Positions 24,861 to 31,678 of a DNA stretch of 31,678 nucleotides are shown here, in pieces. Both the position numbers and the translations under genes were made by a program. Source of the DNA: an uncultured Acetatifactor sp. (GTDB lineage: Bacteria > Bacillota > Clostridia > Lachnospirales > Lachnospiraceae); NCBI GenBank assembly GCA_910585615.1, contig CAJUFO010000049.1:1-31678 (forward strand). The letters are read 5' to 3'. Within the stretch, counting starts at the first letter, position 1. Each line of letters starts with the position of its first letter. The notes beneath the pieces were generated by a model. That model was not told the DNA's origin. It did not search any database and was given only the letters and a program-made list of their open reading frames with translations.

Positions 24861-25814
24861 TCACTCGTCCAGAACCTGATTCACCCTCTTCACGCAGACC
24901 CCATTGGCCCTCAGATTGCCCAGAGAGGCAATCAGCATGAACAGCCCCGCCAGCATGGAGCCCCTTACCTGAAAGCAATAGACCACATCCGAAAAGGACA
25001 TGCAGCCCTTTTCCATGAGGAGCGCCCCGGACAGCAGCATGGAGAAATACCCGCCGATTCCGAATATCCTCGTGAGCATGCCGCCTAAAGCGCCCCGCCT
25101 GTGCATCCCCAGGTTCGCCGCCATCAGGCTGCGGCTGTGCCTGGCGCAATCCGCCAGCAGCAGCCCGCCAGCGTCATATATCCGGATTGCGTCCGCCTCC
25201 TCAATCAGCGGCCCTATGGCAGAAGTGCACTGCGCCATGGCCCGCTGGGATTCTTCCTTCAGCCCGGGAATCGCCCTGAGCACCATTCTTTCGTGAAGGA
25301 CGAGATGGGGCAGGATCCACAGCCACGCCACCCCGGCCAGAAGCAGACTGCCGCCCAAGAGCAGTGCGGAAGACAATGTTGTATTCAATATGGCCACCAC
25401 CGCATGGGGGATGTTCAGGGGGCCGTTCATCATCTCGAACGTGGCCCGGACATCGCTGCCCAGCCTGGTCATCCACTCTCCCCGGGCCCTGGCCTCCACC
25501 TGGCGGCAGCCCAGCTTCAGGATCCTCTCCAGCAGCCTCCCCCGGAGCGCCGCCTCCGCCCTGGCGGCAAACGCGGCATAGAGGCTCCACACGGTTCCAT
25601 TATAGCAGAAAAGCAGGGCGCATAGAATACCATAGGACACGCAGATTTCCGGCAGCCCCTCTGCCTCCCCCGCCTCCAGGCACCGGAAGACGGACTTCAT
25701 AAGCGCCGCCAGCATCCATGCCCTGGCTCCGTCAAAGGGCGCCCGGAGCAGAAGCAGGAGCACATATCTGCGCCCCATTCCCATCCTCTTTATCAGCCTT
25801 TTGAAATCACCCAC
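24861..25814 (-). CDS. ABC exporter membrane subunit 2, without ATPase domain
   Basis: A 317-residue protein with about six hydrophobic segments and the layout of an ABC exporter transmembrane domain, including the coupling segment GEWMTRLGSDVRATFEMMN and the late helix SFSDVVYCFQVRGSMLAGLF. It stops at VNQVLDE, exactly where the ATPase domain would start in a half-transporter. The start is GTG at 25814, overlapping the stop of the ATPase gene by 8 bases, with GGAGGT 10 bases upstream; an earlier ATG at 25859 lacks such a site. It probably pairs with the other membrane subunit (26456-27427) and shares the one ATPase. Substrate unknown. Confidence 0.82.
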   Translation of the reverse strand: MGDFKRLIKRMGMGRRYVLLLLLRAPFDGARAWMLAALMKSVFRCLEAGEAEGLPEICVSYGILCALLFCYNGTVWSLYAAFAARAEAALRGRLLERILKLGCRQVEARARGEWMTRLGSDVRATFEMMNGPLNIPHAVVAILNTTLSSALLLGGSLLLAGVAWLWILPHLVLHERMVLRAIPGLKEESQRAMAQCTSAIGPLIEEADAIRIYDAGGLLLADCARHSRSLMAANLGMHRRGALGGMLTRIFGIGGYFSMLLSGALLMEKGCMSFSDVVYCFQVRGSMLAGLFMLIASLGNLRANGVCVKRVNQVLDE

Positions 25815-26469
25815 GAAGCAATCGACCTCCTTCCAGCCGGTAGATGATATAGCCGTCATCCAAAGCCTCCGGATGGTGAGTCACATGTATCACCGTCCGG
25901 CCCGCCGTAAGCCTCCCCAGAGCCGCCAGCACGGACAGGCCTGTGTCCCTGTCCAGAGCGGACACGGGCTCGTCCAGCAATATCACCGGCGCATCCTTGC
26001 AGAGGGCCCTGGCTATCTGAATCCGCTGGGCCTGCCCGCCGGACACCTGGCCGCCCCGCTGGCCTACATGGGTGTCCAGCCCCTGGGGCAGGCCCTTAAT
26101 CCAGTCCGCAAGGCTGGCCCCGCGGCAGGCCTCCCACAGCGCCGCCTCCGGCACATGGTGGCCGCAGGTGATATTGTCACGGATGGACAGAGGGAAGAGG
26201 GCATTTTGCTGCATCACCAGCGCCACCTGTTTCCGGATGTCCCCGGGCGTCCGCTTTCCCATCACCTCCACGCTCCCGCTGTCCGGCTCGTACAGGCCCG
26301 CCAGGAGCTTCAGGATGGTGCTCTTGCCGCAGCCGCTGTCCCCTACGATTCCGATGTGCTGGCCCGGCCTGGCCACCAGCGAGAGGTTTTGGAGCACCTG
26401 TTTTTCCCCGTAGGAGAAAGCCACATCCTCCAGGCGCACTTCATACCATTCCGTTCTATCTCGCTCCAT
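25807..26469 (-). CDS. ABC exporter ATPase subunit
   Basis: A stand-alone ABC ATPase of about 220 residues. All motifs are present: Walker A GDSGCGKST, the Q-loop QQNALF, the signature VSGGQAQRIQIARAL, Walker B VILLDEPVSALD, and the switch histidine in THHPE. The N-terminus WYEVRLEDVAFSYGEKQVLQ is typical of exporter ATPase domains. The ATG at 26469 lies inside the end of the upstream membrane gene (14-base overlap) with GAGGAGG about 5 bases upstream, so translation is coupled and the split looks natural rather than the product of a frameshift. It is the only ATPase gene of this three-gene transporter. Confidence 0.92.
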   Translation of the reverse strand: MERDRTEWYEVRLEDVAFSYGEKQVLQNLSLVARPGQHIGIVGDSGCGKSTILKLLAGLYEPDSGSVEVMGKRTPGDIRKQVALVMQQNALFPLSIRDNITCGHHVPEAALWEACRGASLADWIKGLPQGLDTHVGQRGGQVSGGQAQRIQIARALCKDAPVILLDEPVSALDRDTGLSVLAALGRLTAGRTVIHVTHHPEALDDGYIIYRLEGGRLLRG

Positions 26470-27427
26470 TGCGTCCCTCCTCAAACACCATCTTCCTCTC
26501 CAGCCTTCCCATGGATGCGCCGAACTGGCGAAACCCCGCATAGACCCCCGGCATGTTCTGTAAAAAGCCCGATACGTTTCCGGAGAGGTTCACGAACAGG
26601 TAGAAAGTGCCCGTGCTGATTTCACCGTTTATGACCATGCGCCCGCCGAATCCCAGCAGACACAGCAGCGGCAGGAAGGACAGCAGGCCGGAAAGGGACA
26701 TGAGCCTGGCCGCGATCCGCTCCTTCCTGACGCTGGCCCGTCCCCATTCCGACAGCCGCTCCTCCACCAGCCCCATCATCAGCCGCTGTGCGTCATACAC
26801 CTGAATCACCGGAAACATGGAAAGCAGCACTTCCGTCAGGCCGTTTATTCTTTTCTGGCATTCCATACACTTTTCAGCGTAAGCTTTGATCGTCCTGCCG
26901 GAGACGAAGCAGTAGAGCATCAGCGGCACTGCCGGCAAGGTAGACAGCAGCGCCAGCCGGGGGCTTTTCACTGCCAGAAAGACTGCCGTGACCGCAAATA
27001 CCACGAACTGCTTCATAATGGAGAAAAGAGATTCGTTCAGATAGGCGGAGATATCCTTCAGCTCATTCTGCATGGCGGACTGCTCCTCCCCCGCACTGCA
27101 GCCCGCCAGCATCCTGCTGTCCCCCCGCAGATAATACCGGGCGTAGCCCATCCGCATTTCATGGGCGAACAGCTCGCAGGTATAGGACGCCGCATAAAAG
27201 GACAGATAGTCCCCCGCGGCCAGGACCAGGAGAATCGCCGTCCCGCCTGCCAGGATGCCCGGCAGCAATGCGCTCATCCCCGGCCTCCCGGGCGCGCCCA
27301 GCATGTCCAGCACATCCGCCAGGAAGCTGTTCCACCACAGATTCGCTGCCGATGACGCCACCGTGAGCAGGGCCGCCGCGCAGAACAGGATACGGTGGAG
27401 TCCAATCAGTTTCTTCAATACGCCCAT
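26456..27427 (-). CDS. ABC exporter membrane subunit 1, without ATPase domain
   Basis: A 323-residue protein with about six membrane segments, matching the transmembrane domain of half-size ABC exporters. The family features AGCSAGEEQSAMQNELKDIS and YDAQRLMMGLVEERLSEWGR are visible, and it ends with FRQFGASMGRLERKMVFEEG just before the place where an ATPase domain would begin. The ATG at 27427 has GGAGG 7 bases upstream; the frame is open further upstream but without similarity. It is the first gene of the operon. Promoter and possible operator sequences lie at 27458-27532. Confidence 0.85.
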   Translation of the reverse strand: MGVLKKLIGLHRILFCAAALLTVASSAANLWWNSFLADVLDMLGAPGRPGMSALLPGILAGGTAILLVLAAGDYLSFYAASYTCELFAHEMRMGYARYYLRGDSRMLAGCSAGEEQSAMQNELKDISAYLNESLFSIMKQFVVFAVTAVFLAVKSPRLALLSTLPAVPLMLYCFVSGRTIKAYAEKCMECQKRINGLTEVLLSMFPVIQVYDAQRLMMGLVEERLSEWGRASVRKERIAARLMSLSGLLSFLPLLCLLGFGGRMVINGEISTGTFYLFVNLSGNVSGFLQNMPGVYAGFRQFGASMGRLERKMVFEEGRNGAR

Positions 27428-27457
27428 CACAATCCTCCTTCCCCTCCGGGATGCCTG

Positions 27458-27471
27458 GTACACCGGTGTAC
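27458..27471. promoter_or_regulatory. Perfect 14-bp palindrome in the ABC operon leader
   Basis: GTACACCGGTGTAC is a perfect palindrome between the promoter and the ribosome binding site of the first ABC gene. It could be an operator. MerR proteins usually bind inside the promoter spacer, so this site could belong to a different regulator or be chance. Confidence 0.4.
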
Positions 27472-27503
27472 TAGCCGGGGCTTCTCCCGTTCTTTTCCTC
27501 CAG

Positions 27504-27532
27504 TGTATACTATGTCCCTGGGGCCGGGTCAA
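27504..27532 (-). promoter_or_regulatory. Probable promoter of the ABC exporter/MerR operon
   Basis: On the minus strand TTGACC (27527-27532) is followed after 17 bases by TATACA (27504-27509), or after 19 bases by TACACT. The longer spacing and the G-CCC...GGG-C inverted pattern in the spacer resemble promoters controlled by MerR-type regulators, which untwist overlong spacers. It lies about 80 bases upstream of the first ABC gene. Confidence 0.55.
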
Positions 27533-27576
27533 GGGGATGGGAGAACTTTTTCTCTGTTCAGGGAGCGGGATGTATG

Positions 27577-27591
27577 GTATCATATTGATAC
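27577..27591. promoter_or_regulatory. Inverted repeat between the ABC operon and the GNAT gene
   Basis: GTATCA and TGATAC are separated by three bases (GTATCATATTGATAC). The repeat lies about 45 bases upstream of the ABC promoter, between the divergent transcription units, and may be a regulator binding site. The rest of the 330-bp gap (27592-27755) shows no gene and no clear plus-strand promoter. Confidence 0.35.
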
Positions 27592-27755
27592 GCTAAGGCA
27601 TTGTGCCGACTTTTGATTCCACATGTGCCAGGCTCAGGAAACCATTGTCTTTATTCAAGGTAAGGAACAGCCGAATGGCCATCCCTGCCATGCGGGGCGG
27701 TACGGGCGTGCTCCGATCATTCCGCACAATGCAGACCAGAAAGGATACCGGACAA

Positions 27756-28241
27756 ATGACGATCCGCCACACTACCCCCGCCGACTACGGACGGATTCAG
27801 GAAATATACGCATATGCGAGAGAACAGATGCGACAGGCCGGAAATCCCGGCCAGTGGGGCCACAACAGGCCCTCCGTGGAAACGCTGCTGCAAGATATTC
27901 AGAACGGGCAGAGCCATGTCCTGGAAGAGAAGGGACAGATTTGCGGGGTCTTCACCTTCATCATCGGCGAAGACCCCACCTATCGGATCATCGAGCAGGG
28001 ACAGTGGCTCAACGCCGCCCCCTACGGCACCATCCACCGCATCGCCGGAAGCGGCGCCGGGAAGGGGATTTTCCGGGAATGCCTGGCCTACTGCCTGGCC
28101 CGGATTCCCAACATCCGCATCGATACCCACAGGGACAATGCAGCCATGCGGCACCTCCTGGAGAAGCACGGATTCCGGAAATGCGGCGTCATCTATGTGG
28201 AGGATGGGAGCCCCCGAATTGCGTACCAGAAGTGCCTGTGA
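27756..28241 (+). CDS. GNAT family N-acetyltransferase
   Basis: A 161-residue GNAT enzyme. It begins MTIRHTTPADYGRIQEIYAY, has the central strand GVFTFIIGEDPTYRIIEQGQ, the acetyl-CoA pyrophosphate loop region RIAGSGAGKGIFRECLAYCL, and the closing RIDTHRDNAAMRHLLEKHGF that is typical of the last GNAT motif. It transfers acetyl from acetyl-CoA to an amine of unknown identity. The ATG at 27756 has AAAGGAT about 9 bases upstream; a longer frame to 27603 exists but its extra part has no family similarity. It is divergent from the ABC exporter operon. No sign of damage is visible. Confidence 0.88.
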   Translation: MTIRHTTPADYGRIQEIYAYAREQMRQAGNPGQWGHNRPSVETLLQDIQNGQSHVLEEKGQICGVFTFIIGEDPTYRIIEQGQWLNAAPYGTIHRIAGSGAGKGIFRECLAYCLARIPNIRIDTHRDNAAMRHLLEKHGFRKCGVIYVEDGSPRIAYQKCL

Positions 28242-28611
28242 TGCCTGTGGGGCATTCCAGGCTCTATGAATTTTGTGTGCATCAACTAAACTCACGGCCC
28301 TTAATATATGGTGTTGCTGCCAGTTGCATGGGAGTTTAGACCGCAGTGATTTAGACAGCAAATAAGGCTGTATCAGAAAATGGTTACACCATAATGCCGA
28401 TCAGCCTTATCTGCCGCTGGATAGCTAGGTCTCACGGTTACACCCTTCGACCATAATTATTTATATGTACCAAAAACACTAAATATGCAGAAGCCACGGC
28501 TACGCCCCTTACTTCTACTGCAAACGCTGTATAAAATGGTTACACCTTAATATACCTCTTCACTATATAGTTTACCAGTTTTCTCCAATATGTCAACGCG
28601 GAACATGCGTT
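28242..28611. repeat. Non-coding stretch with three GGTTACACC repeats and an inverted repeat
   Basis: No gene was found. The nonamer GGTTACACC occurs three times, at 28382-28390, 28436-28444 and 28538-28546; the first and third sit in a longer shared context, AAATGGTTACACC(A/T)TAAT. ATAAGGCTG (28362-28370) and CAGCCTTAT (28402-28410) form an inverted repeat around the first copy. These could be worn ends of a mobile element, but no transposase remnant was recognised. Confidence 0.45.
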
Positions 28612-29344
28612 CTATTCCGGCAGCTTCTTAAACCCAAACCGTTCCCCCATATTTCCTCCATATCCTCTATACAGCTTTGATTCGAACAGTTTATATAAAC
28701 CGCAATAATCTTTCGAACCAATCAACTTACGCACAAAAGAGACAGGGATGAAATCTGCCAACTGTACTCCCAAGTTGTTATCCAACTTTAATGGAAAACT
28801 CAATATGGAGAGATTTTTCATAATTGTATCAGAGTTAATAAGTAATGTCCCACCTGTCAATAATCTATACTAGCAGATTTGCAGAAATTTATTTTCAGCC
28901 TGGTTTCTTGATTCTATGAAAAACGAACTGACTCCTTTGTTTACAAGCAGAAAATGTACAAAGTTTTCAAGAATGGTCTGCAAAGCTATATCATAAATAT
29001 CATTAGTCTATCCATAATACATGTTTTTGTAATTTTCGGTATCTATCGATGCGACAAAAACACTTATGTCCAAACTTTGAACCAAGTTTTTTATCCTGTC
29101 GAACAAACTATTTCTTATTTTCGCATCTACCAAAAACTCAAAGCCCTTTATATTTTTCCGCATATCGTATACAATGTAGCGGCAGCTCTGGTTTCGGCAT
29201 CAGGTCAGACTTTATTTTTTGTAATTGCGGTTTTAGAATGTTTTCGTAATCTTCTCTTTTTATAGCATAACCGCCTAATGCAAAGTAACTCCCATGAGCA
29301 TTGGGCTTTGTCTCATCTAAAAACAGATAGTATTCATTTTTCAT
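28612..29344 (-). pseudogene. DUF3800 gene with a frameshift and two in-frame TAG stops
   Basis: The pieces of one DUF3800 protein can be followed over the minus strand. From an ATG at 29344 (GAGGA 7 bases upstream) the frame reads MKNEYYLFLDETKPNAHGSY and then FALGGYAIKREDYE, the RNase H-like N-terminus with its DE pair. It breaks near 29140 in an A-rich run. The next frame continues FEFLVDAKIRNSLFDRIKNL, then meets TAG (29008-29010), continues NDIYDIALQTILENFVHFLL, meets TAG again (28870-28872), and ends with NLGVQLADFIPVSFVRKLIG, the family C-terminus. DUF3800 genes often travel with mobile elements and phages. A possible promoter (TTGCAG, 18 bases, TATATA) lies at 29382-29411. Interpreted as an inactivated gene. 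Confidence 0.82.
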
Positions 29345-29499
29345 ATTGAATTCCTCATTCATCGGTATTATGATATCCCATTATATACCAAGGGTTGACA
29401 GAATGCTGCAAGAACATATGTTTGTACCATTGTAGTCATCTTTTGTGGCAAGTTTCCTTATAACCATTTTCTCTACTTGTGAGTATGCCTCCGTTTTCG

Positions 29500-29613
29500 T
29501 ATAATGGTATTACTTATCTGGAGCCCCTTTGCACCATTCCGGAGTATCGTGGCAGAGGCCTGGCGGCTGCGGCATTATCGGAAATATACCGCAGAACGAA
29601 GAAGCTGGGGGTT
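29500..29613 (+). pseudogene. GNAT acetyltransferase fragment
   Basis: A plus-strand frame reads ITYLEPLCTIPEYRGRGLAA and then AALSEIYRRTKKLGV, the acetyl-CoA-binding core of a GNAT enzyme (the Q/R-x-x-G-x-G/A loop as YRGRGLA). Both the N-terminal part and the region after LGV are missing. It is in frame with the next GNAT gene but joins it through about 20 residues without similarity, and that gene has its own strong ribosome binding site. Best read as an independent remnant. Confidence 0.65.
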
Positions 29614-29673
29614 GGGGAAGAAAGGATACGCCGTCCGCGGGAGTCAATCCCCTGCAGCAAGGAGAATAAATCT

Positions 29674-30270
29674 ATGAGCATTATCAAATCACATGATATA
29701 ACATTATATGGCGGAAATGACGCGTATCAGATTATTTTGCGTCCTCTTTCTGATGAGCATTTGCCTTATCTATATAAATGGAACTCCGATTCTGAGGTGC
29801 TGTATTGGACAGAAGGAGACGATGTCGAGAGTTATCCCCCTGAGGTAGTCCATGAAATTTACGGAGGCATATCGCAGAACCACCTTTGCTTTTTAGTTGA
29901 GGTGAACGGCAGGGCCATAGGGGACTGCTGGCTGCAGAAAATGAATCTGCCAAATGTCAGAAAGATGTATACCGGCAGTACCGATGTAAGAAGAATCGAT
30001 ATGATGATTGGCGAAAAAAACTATTGGGGAAAAGGTATCGGAACACTTTTTATTGGGATGTTGGTAAAATACGCCTTTGAATGCGAGCAGGTAGATGTCT
30101 TACATTGTTTTTGTGAAGATTATAATATCCGTTCAAGGCGTGTCTGGGAAAAGAATGGGTTTACGCTTATTTTTACGGAAGAAATTCCGCAACCGCATAA
30201 GGGTAAGCTGCAATATCATTGGAAGCTGACAAAAGATGAATATGACGAACACCGCTTTTCCATACAATGA
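29674..30270 (+). CDS. GNAT family N-acetyltransferase (RimJ/RimL or AAC(6')-like)
   Basis: A 198-residue acetyltransferase. The N-terminal part contains ILRPLSDEHLPYLYKWNSDS, typical of the RimJ/RimL and AAC(6') branch. The acetyl-CoA loop is KNYWGKGIGTLFIGMLVKYA, and the closing motif is CEDYNIRSRRVWEKNGFTLI. The ATG at 29674 has AAGGAG 9 bases upstream, which fixes the start even though the frame is open to 29479. The substrate could be a ribosomal protein, a polyamine or an aminoglycoside; the sequence does not decide. A weak plus-strand promoter (TTGACA, 16 bases, TATGTT) lies near 29395. The gene appears intact. Confidence 0.88.
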   Translation: MSIIKSHDITLYGGNDAYQIILRPLSDEHLPYLYKWNSDSEVLYWTEGDDVESYPPEVVHEIYGGISQNHLCFLVEVNGRAIGDCWLQKMNLPNVRKMYTGSTDVRRIDMMIGEKNYWGKGIGTLFIGMLVKYAFECEQVDVLHCFCEDYNIRSRRVWEKNGFTLIFTEEIPQPHKGKLQYHWKLTKDEYDEHRFSIQ

Positions 30271-30361
30271 TGCCATATGCTCCCCGCCTAAAACCATTTG
30301 CCGGGAAGCGTGAGGAAATCATCTCTCCTTTCATGGCTCTGCCCCGCATTTGACACAAGTG

Positions 30362-30734
30362 TCATATCCATGTCGGGCGGCAGTTCCCTTTCTCCATCAC
30401 ATAGAAGCGGTACAGTTCCTCTATATCATCATTCAGATTCTTGTACATCCTTTTATCGGTCAGCGTGAAACCTGCCCTCTCCGCCAGCTTCCAGGAAGGC
30501 ACATTTTCATCGCTGACCGTCGCTATCATCCTCTCCGCATGATAATGCCCGAAAAAATATCTGAGATAAGCTTTCGTCCCCGGACGCCAATCCCTTTGCC
30601 TCGGCTGCCCACTCCTCCATCCATCCGGAGCAGTCCCTGCCAAAGCCGATGTCATGCAGGCTTCTGTCCAATGCGTTTTCCATTCTATATAAACGGCATT
30701 TGATTCTTGCCAGCCATATAGTACAGCCGTTCAT
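30362..30734 (-). pseudogene. Frameshifted GNAT acetyltransferase gene
   Basis: On the minus strand a first frame (30734 down to about 30580) reads SLHDIGFGRDCSGWMEEWAA and EAKGLASG. A second frame continues from there: TKAYLRYFFGHYHAERMIAT, then VSDENVPSWKLAERAGFTLT and YRFYVMEKGN to the stop at 30362. The second part is a clear GNAT C-terminus with the DENVPSWKLAERAGF motif. The switch lies in a run of four G (30578-30581 on the plus strand as CCCC), a likely site of a one-base frameshift. The N-terminal portion of a GNAT domain is not recognisable. Sequencing error at the homopolymer is the main alternative. Confidence 0.6.
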
Positions 30735-30847
30735 GCCGTTTATCCGGTTTTTGGCAAGATTTAATCGCTACATATATATTTTATACGTATCCCTTGCCAT
30801 GTCCAGAGGCCATATCCGAATTCTATGTCCAGTCCTCCACAGGGAGC

Positions 30848-30882
30848 ATCCCGGAGGCTCCGATGATTGAAACCTCCGGGAT
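30848..30882 (-). terminator. Hairpin after the collagen-like gene
   Basis: ATCCCGGAGG (30848-30857) and CCTCCGGGAT (30873-30882) form a perfect 10-bp stem around a 15-base loop, about 35 bases downstream of the stop of the collagen-like gene. There is no T-run after it on either strand, so it may terminate transcription weakly or protect the mRNA end. Confidence 0.5.
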
Positions 30883-30918
30883 ACATCGCATGGGTTCTAT
30901 TGGTTCTGTCCTATGGCA

Positions 30919-31678
30919 TCAGTTGATGCTCAAGCCGGCGCTTGCGTAACCGGCGACAGTATTCAGCAGAGACAGTCCGCTTGCCGTCGCTGAAAATACC
31001 AGCATCAGCCGTGTCCGGGCCGTCACCGGAATGTTCAGCCCTGTAAGCGCGCCGTTCAGCAATGTCCCAACGGATATGATTCCGGACAGGGACGGCGTCA
31101 GGCTGATCAGCGTTCCGGCAATGGGAGAGAATACATTGTTCGGTGTCACGGACTGGTAAATCTGTGCATTGACCGTGACAGAGGAACCTACCAGAGAAAT
31201 GGCCGCTGTCGTACTGAAGTATGCGCTGAACGAGGTAATGATGCCGGCCCGCGGGACCTGGAACGCAAAGTTGGAAAGGGTTCCGCCGGCATTGGTGATA
31301 TCAATCGTAGTTCCCAACAGCGTAAGCCCCTGCGCACTGCTGCCAAAGCCCACAAAGGCGGGAAGGCCCGCAAGACCACCGGCAATTGTCGTCAGAGAGA
31401 CCGGAAGGCCTGACGCAAAAGGGATGATGGCTCCCGTGCCGGCTACACCGGTGGGGCCTGTCGGGCCGGTGGGGCCGGTCGCTCCTGTTGGACCTGTCGC
31501 TCCATCGGCTCCGGTCGCTCCGGTTGGGCCCGTTGCTCCATCCGCCCCAGTCGCTCCGGTCGCCCCGGTCGGGCCTGTCGCTCCATCCGCCCCGGTCGCT
31601 CCTGTTGGACCTGTCGCTCCATTGGCTCCGGTCGCTCCGGTTGGGCCCGTTGCTCCATCCGCCCCAGTCGCTCCGGTC
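30919..31678 (-). CDS. Collagen-like exosporium protein of BclB type, 5' part outside the window
   Basis: The minus-strand frame ending at 30919 is open to the window edge, at least 252 codons, and has no plausible start inside. The upstream part consists of Gly-X-Thr/Asp/Asn triplets (GATGPTGATGADGATG and similar) encoded by repetitive GC-rich DNA from about 31440 to 31678. After GVAGTGAIIPFASGLPVSL comes a globular C-terminal domain of about 175 residues rich in Ser, Thr, Ala and Gly (TLSNFAFQVPRAGIITSFSA, ending YASAGLSIN). This layout matches BclA/BclB-type spore-surface glycoproteins, whose C-terminal domain trimerises and whose Thr residues are glycosylated. It implies a spore-forming host. 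A hairpin follows the stop codon. Confidence 0.88.
   Translation of the reverse strand, partial: TGATGADGATGPTGATGANGATGPTGATGADGATGPTGATGATGADGATGPTGATGADGATGPTGATGPTGPTGPTGVAGTGAIIPFASGLPVSLTTIAGGLAGLPAFVGFGSSAQGLTLLGTTIDITNAGGTLSNFAFQVPRAGIITSFSAYFSTTAAISLVGSSVTVNAQIYQSVTPNNVFSPIAGTLISLTPSLSGIISVGTLLNGALTGLNIPVTARTRLMLVFSATASGLSLLNTVAGYASAGLSIN

Noticed and set aside
24847..25149. N-terminal extension of the MerR frame
   Set aside because: It overlaps the ABC membrane subunit gene, has no similarity to MerR proteins, and the ATG at 24846 has a strong ribosome binding site.
26456..26469. Frameshift splitting a fused ABC half-transporter
   Set aside because: The ATPase gene has its own ATG preceded by GAGGAGG inside the end of the membrane gene, a normal coupled overlap. 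It is retained only as the alternative in the ABC finding.
28242..28611. Insertion-sequence ends suggested by the GGTTACACC repeats
   Set aside because: No transposase remnant, no target-site duplication and no matching terminal inverted repeats could be recognised.
31443..31658. Minus-strand frame of Arg/Pro/Glu/Gln-rich repeats at the right edge
   Set aside because: It is the out-of-frame reading of the collagen-like Gly-X-Thr repeats, which continue in frame into the globular C-terminal domain.

Overview
The window looks like the chromosome of a spore-forming gut Firmicute of the Lachnospiraceae type (inferred). The grounds are a BclB-type collagen-like exosporium protein at the right edge, a DUF1703-type AAA-ATPase/nuclease, strong AGGAGG ribosome binding sites, and GC-rich housekeeping DNA around an AT-rich surface-polysaccharide island. 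No tRNA, rRNA, CRISPR array or intact insertion sequence was seen.

Left part (1-5753, minus strand): the first codons of an unidentified gene, a small DUF6440 protein, a lipoprotein metallophosphoesterase that seems to have lost an internal segment, glycogen phosphorylase with a clear promoter, and an AAA-ATPase/PD-(D/E)XK protein. A gene-free 750-bp stretch (5754-6505) follows, with several short inverted repeats.

Centre (6506-22157, all minus strand, read from right to left): a long, tightly packed operon for a cell-surface polysaccharide. In order of transcription it holds two GT4 glycosyltransferases, a radical SAM/SPASM protein, two more glycosyltransferases, a Wzy-like polymerase, a Wzx-like flippase, a hexapeptide acetyltransferase, remnants of a TupA-like ATP-grasp gene and an acyltransferase-3 gene, a DUF6625 protein, and a phosphocholine module. 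The module is LicD, a winged-helix/nucleotidyltransferase/choline-kinase fusion, LicC and a BCCT transporter. Read together: choline is imported by BCCT, phosphorylated by the fused kinase, activated to CDP-choline by LicC and transferred to the glycan by LicD, while Wzx and Wzy export and polymerise the repeat. No priming sugar transferase lies in the window. An AbiEi-type regulator gene without an AbiEii toxin partner lies just upstream on the same strand.

Right part (23105-31678): a scarred accessory region. Two similar hairpins in opposite orientation flank a 200-bp AT-rich segment. Next come fragments of a zinc dehydrogenase, an AraC regulator and a ROK protein joined end to end. A MerR-regulated ABC exporter operon follows, with two membrane subunits but only one ATPase subunit, and divergent to it an intact GNAT gene. 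After that come a DUF3800 pseudogene with a frameshift and two TAG stops, a GNAT fragment, a second intact GNAT gene, a frameshifted GNAT gene, a hairpin, and the 3' part of the BclB-like collagen gene.

All calls come from reading the sequence and from recalled family motifs; no database search was run.
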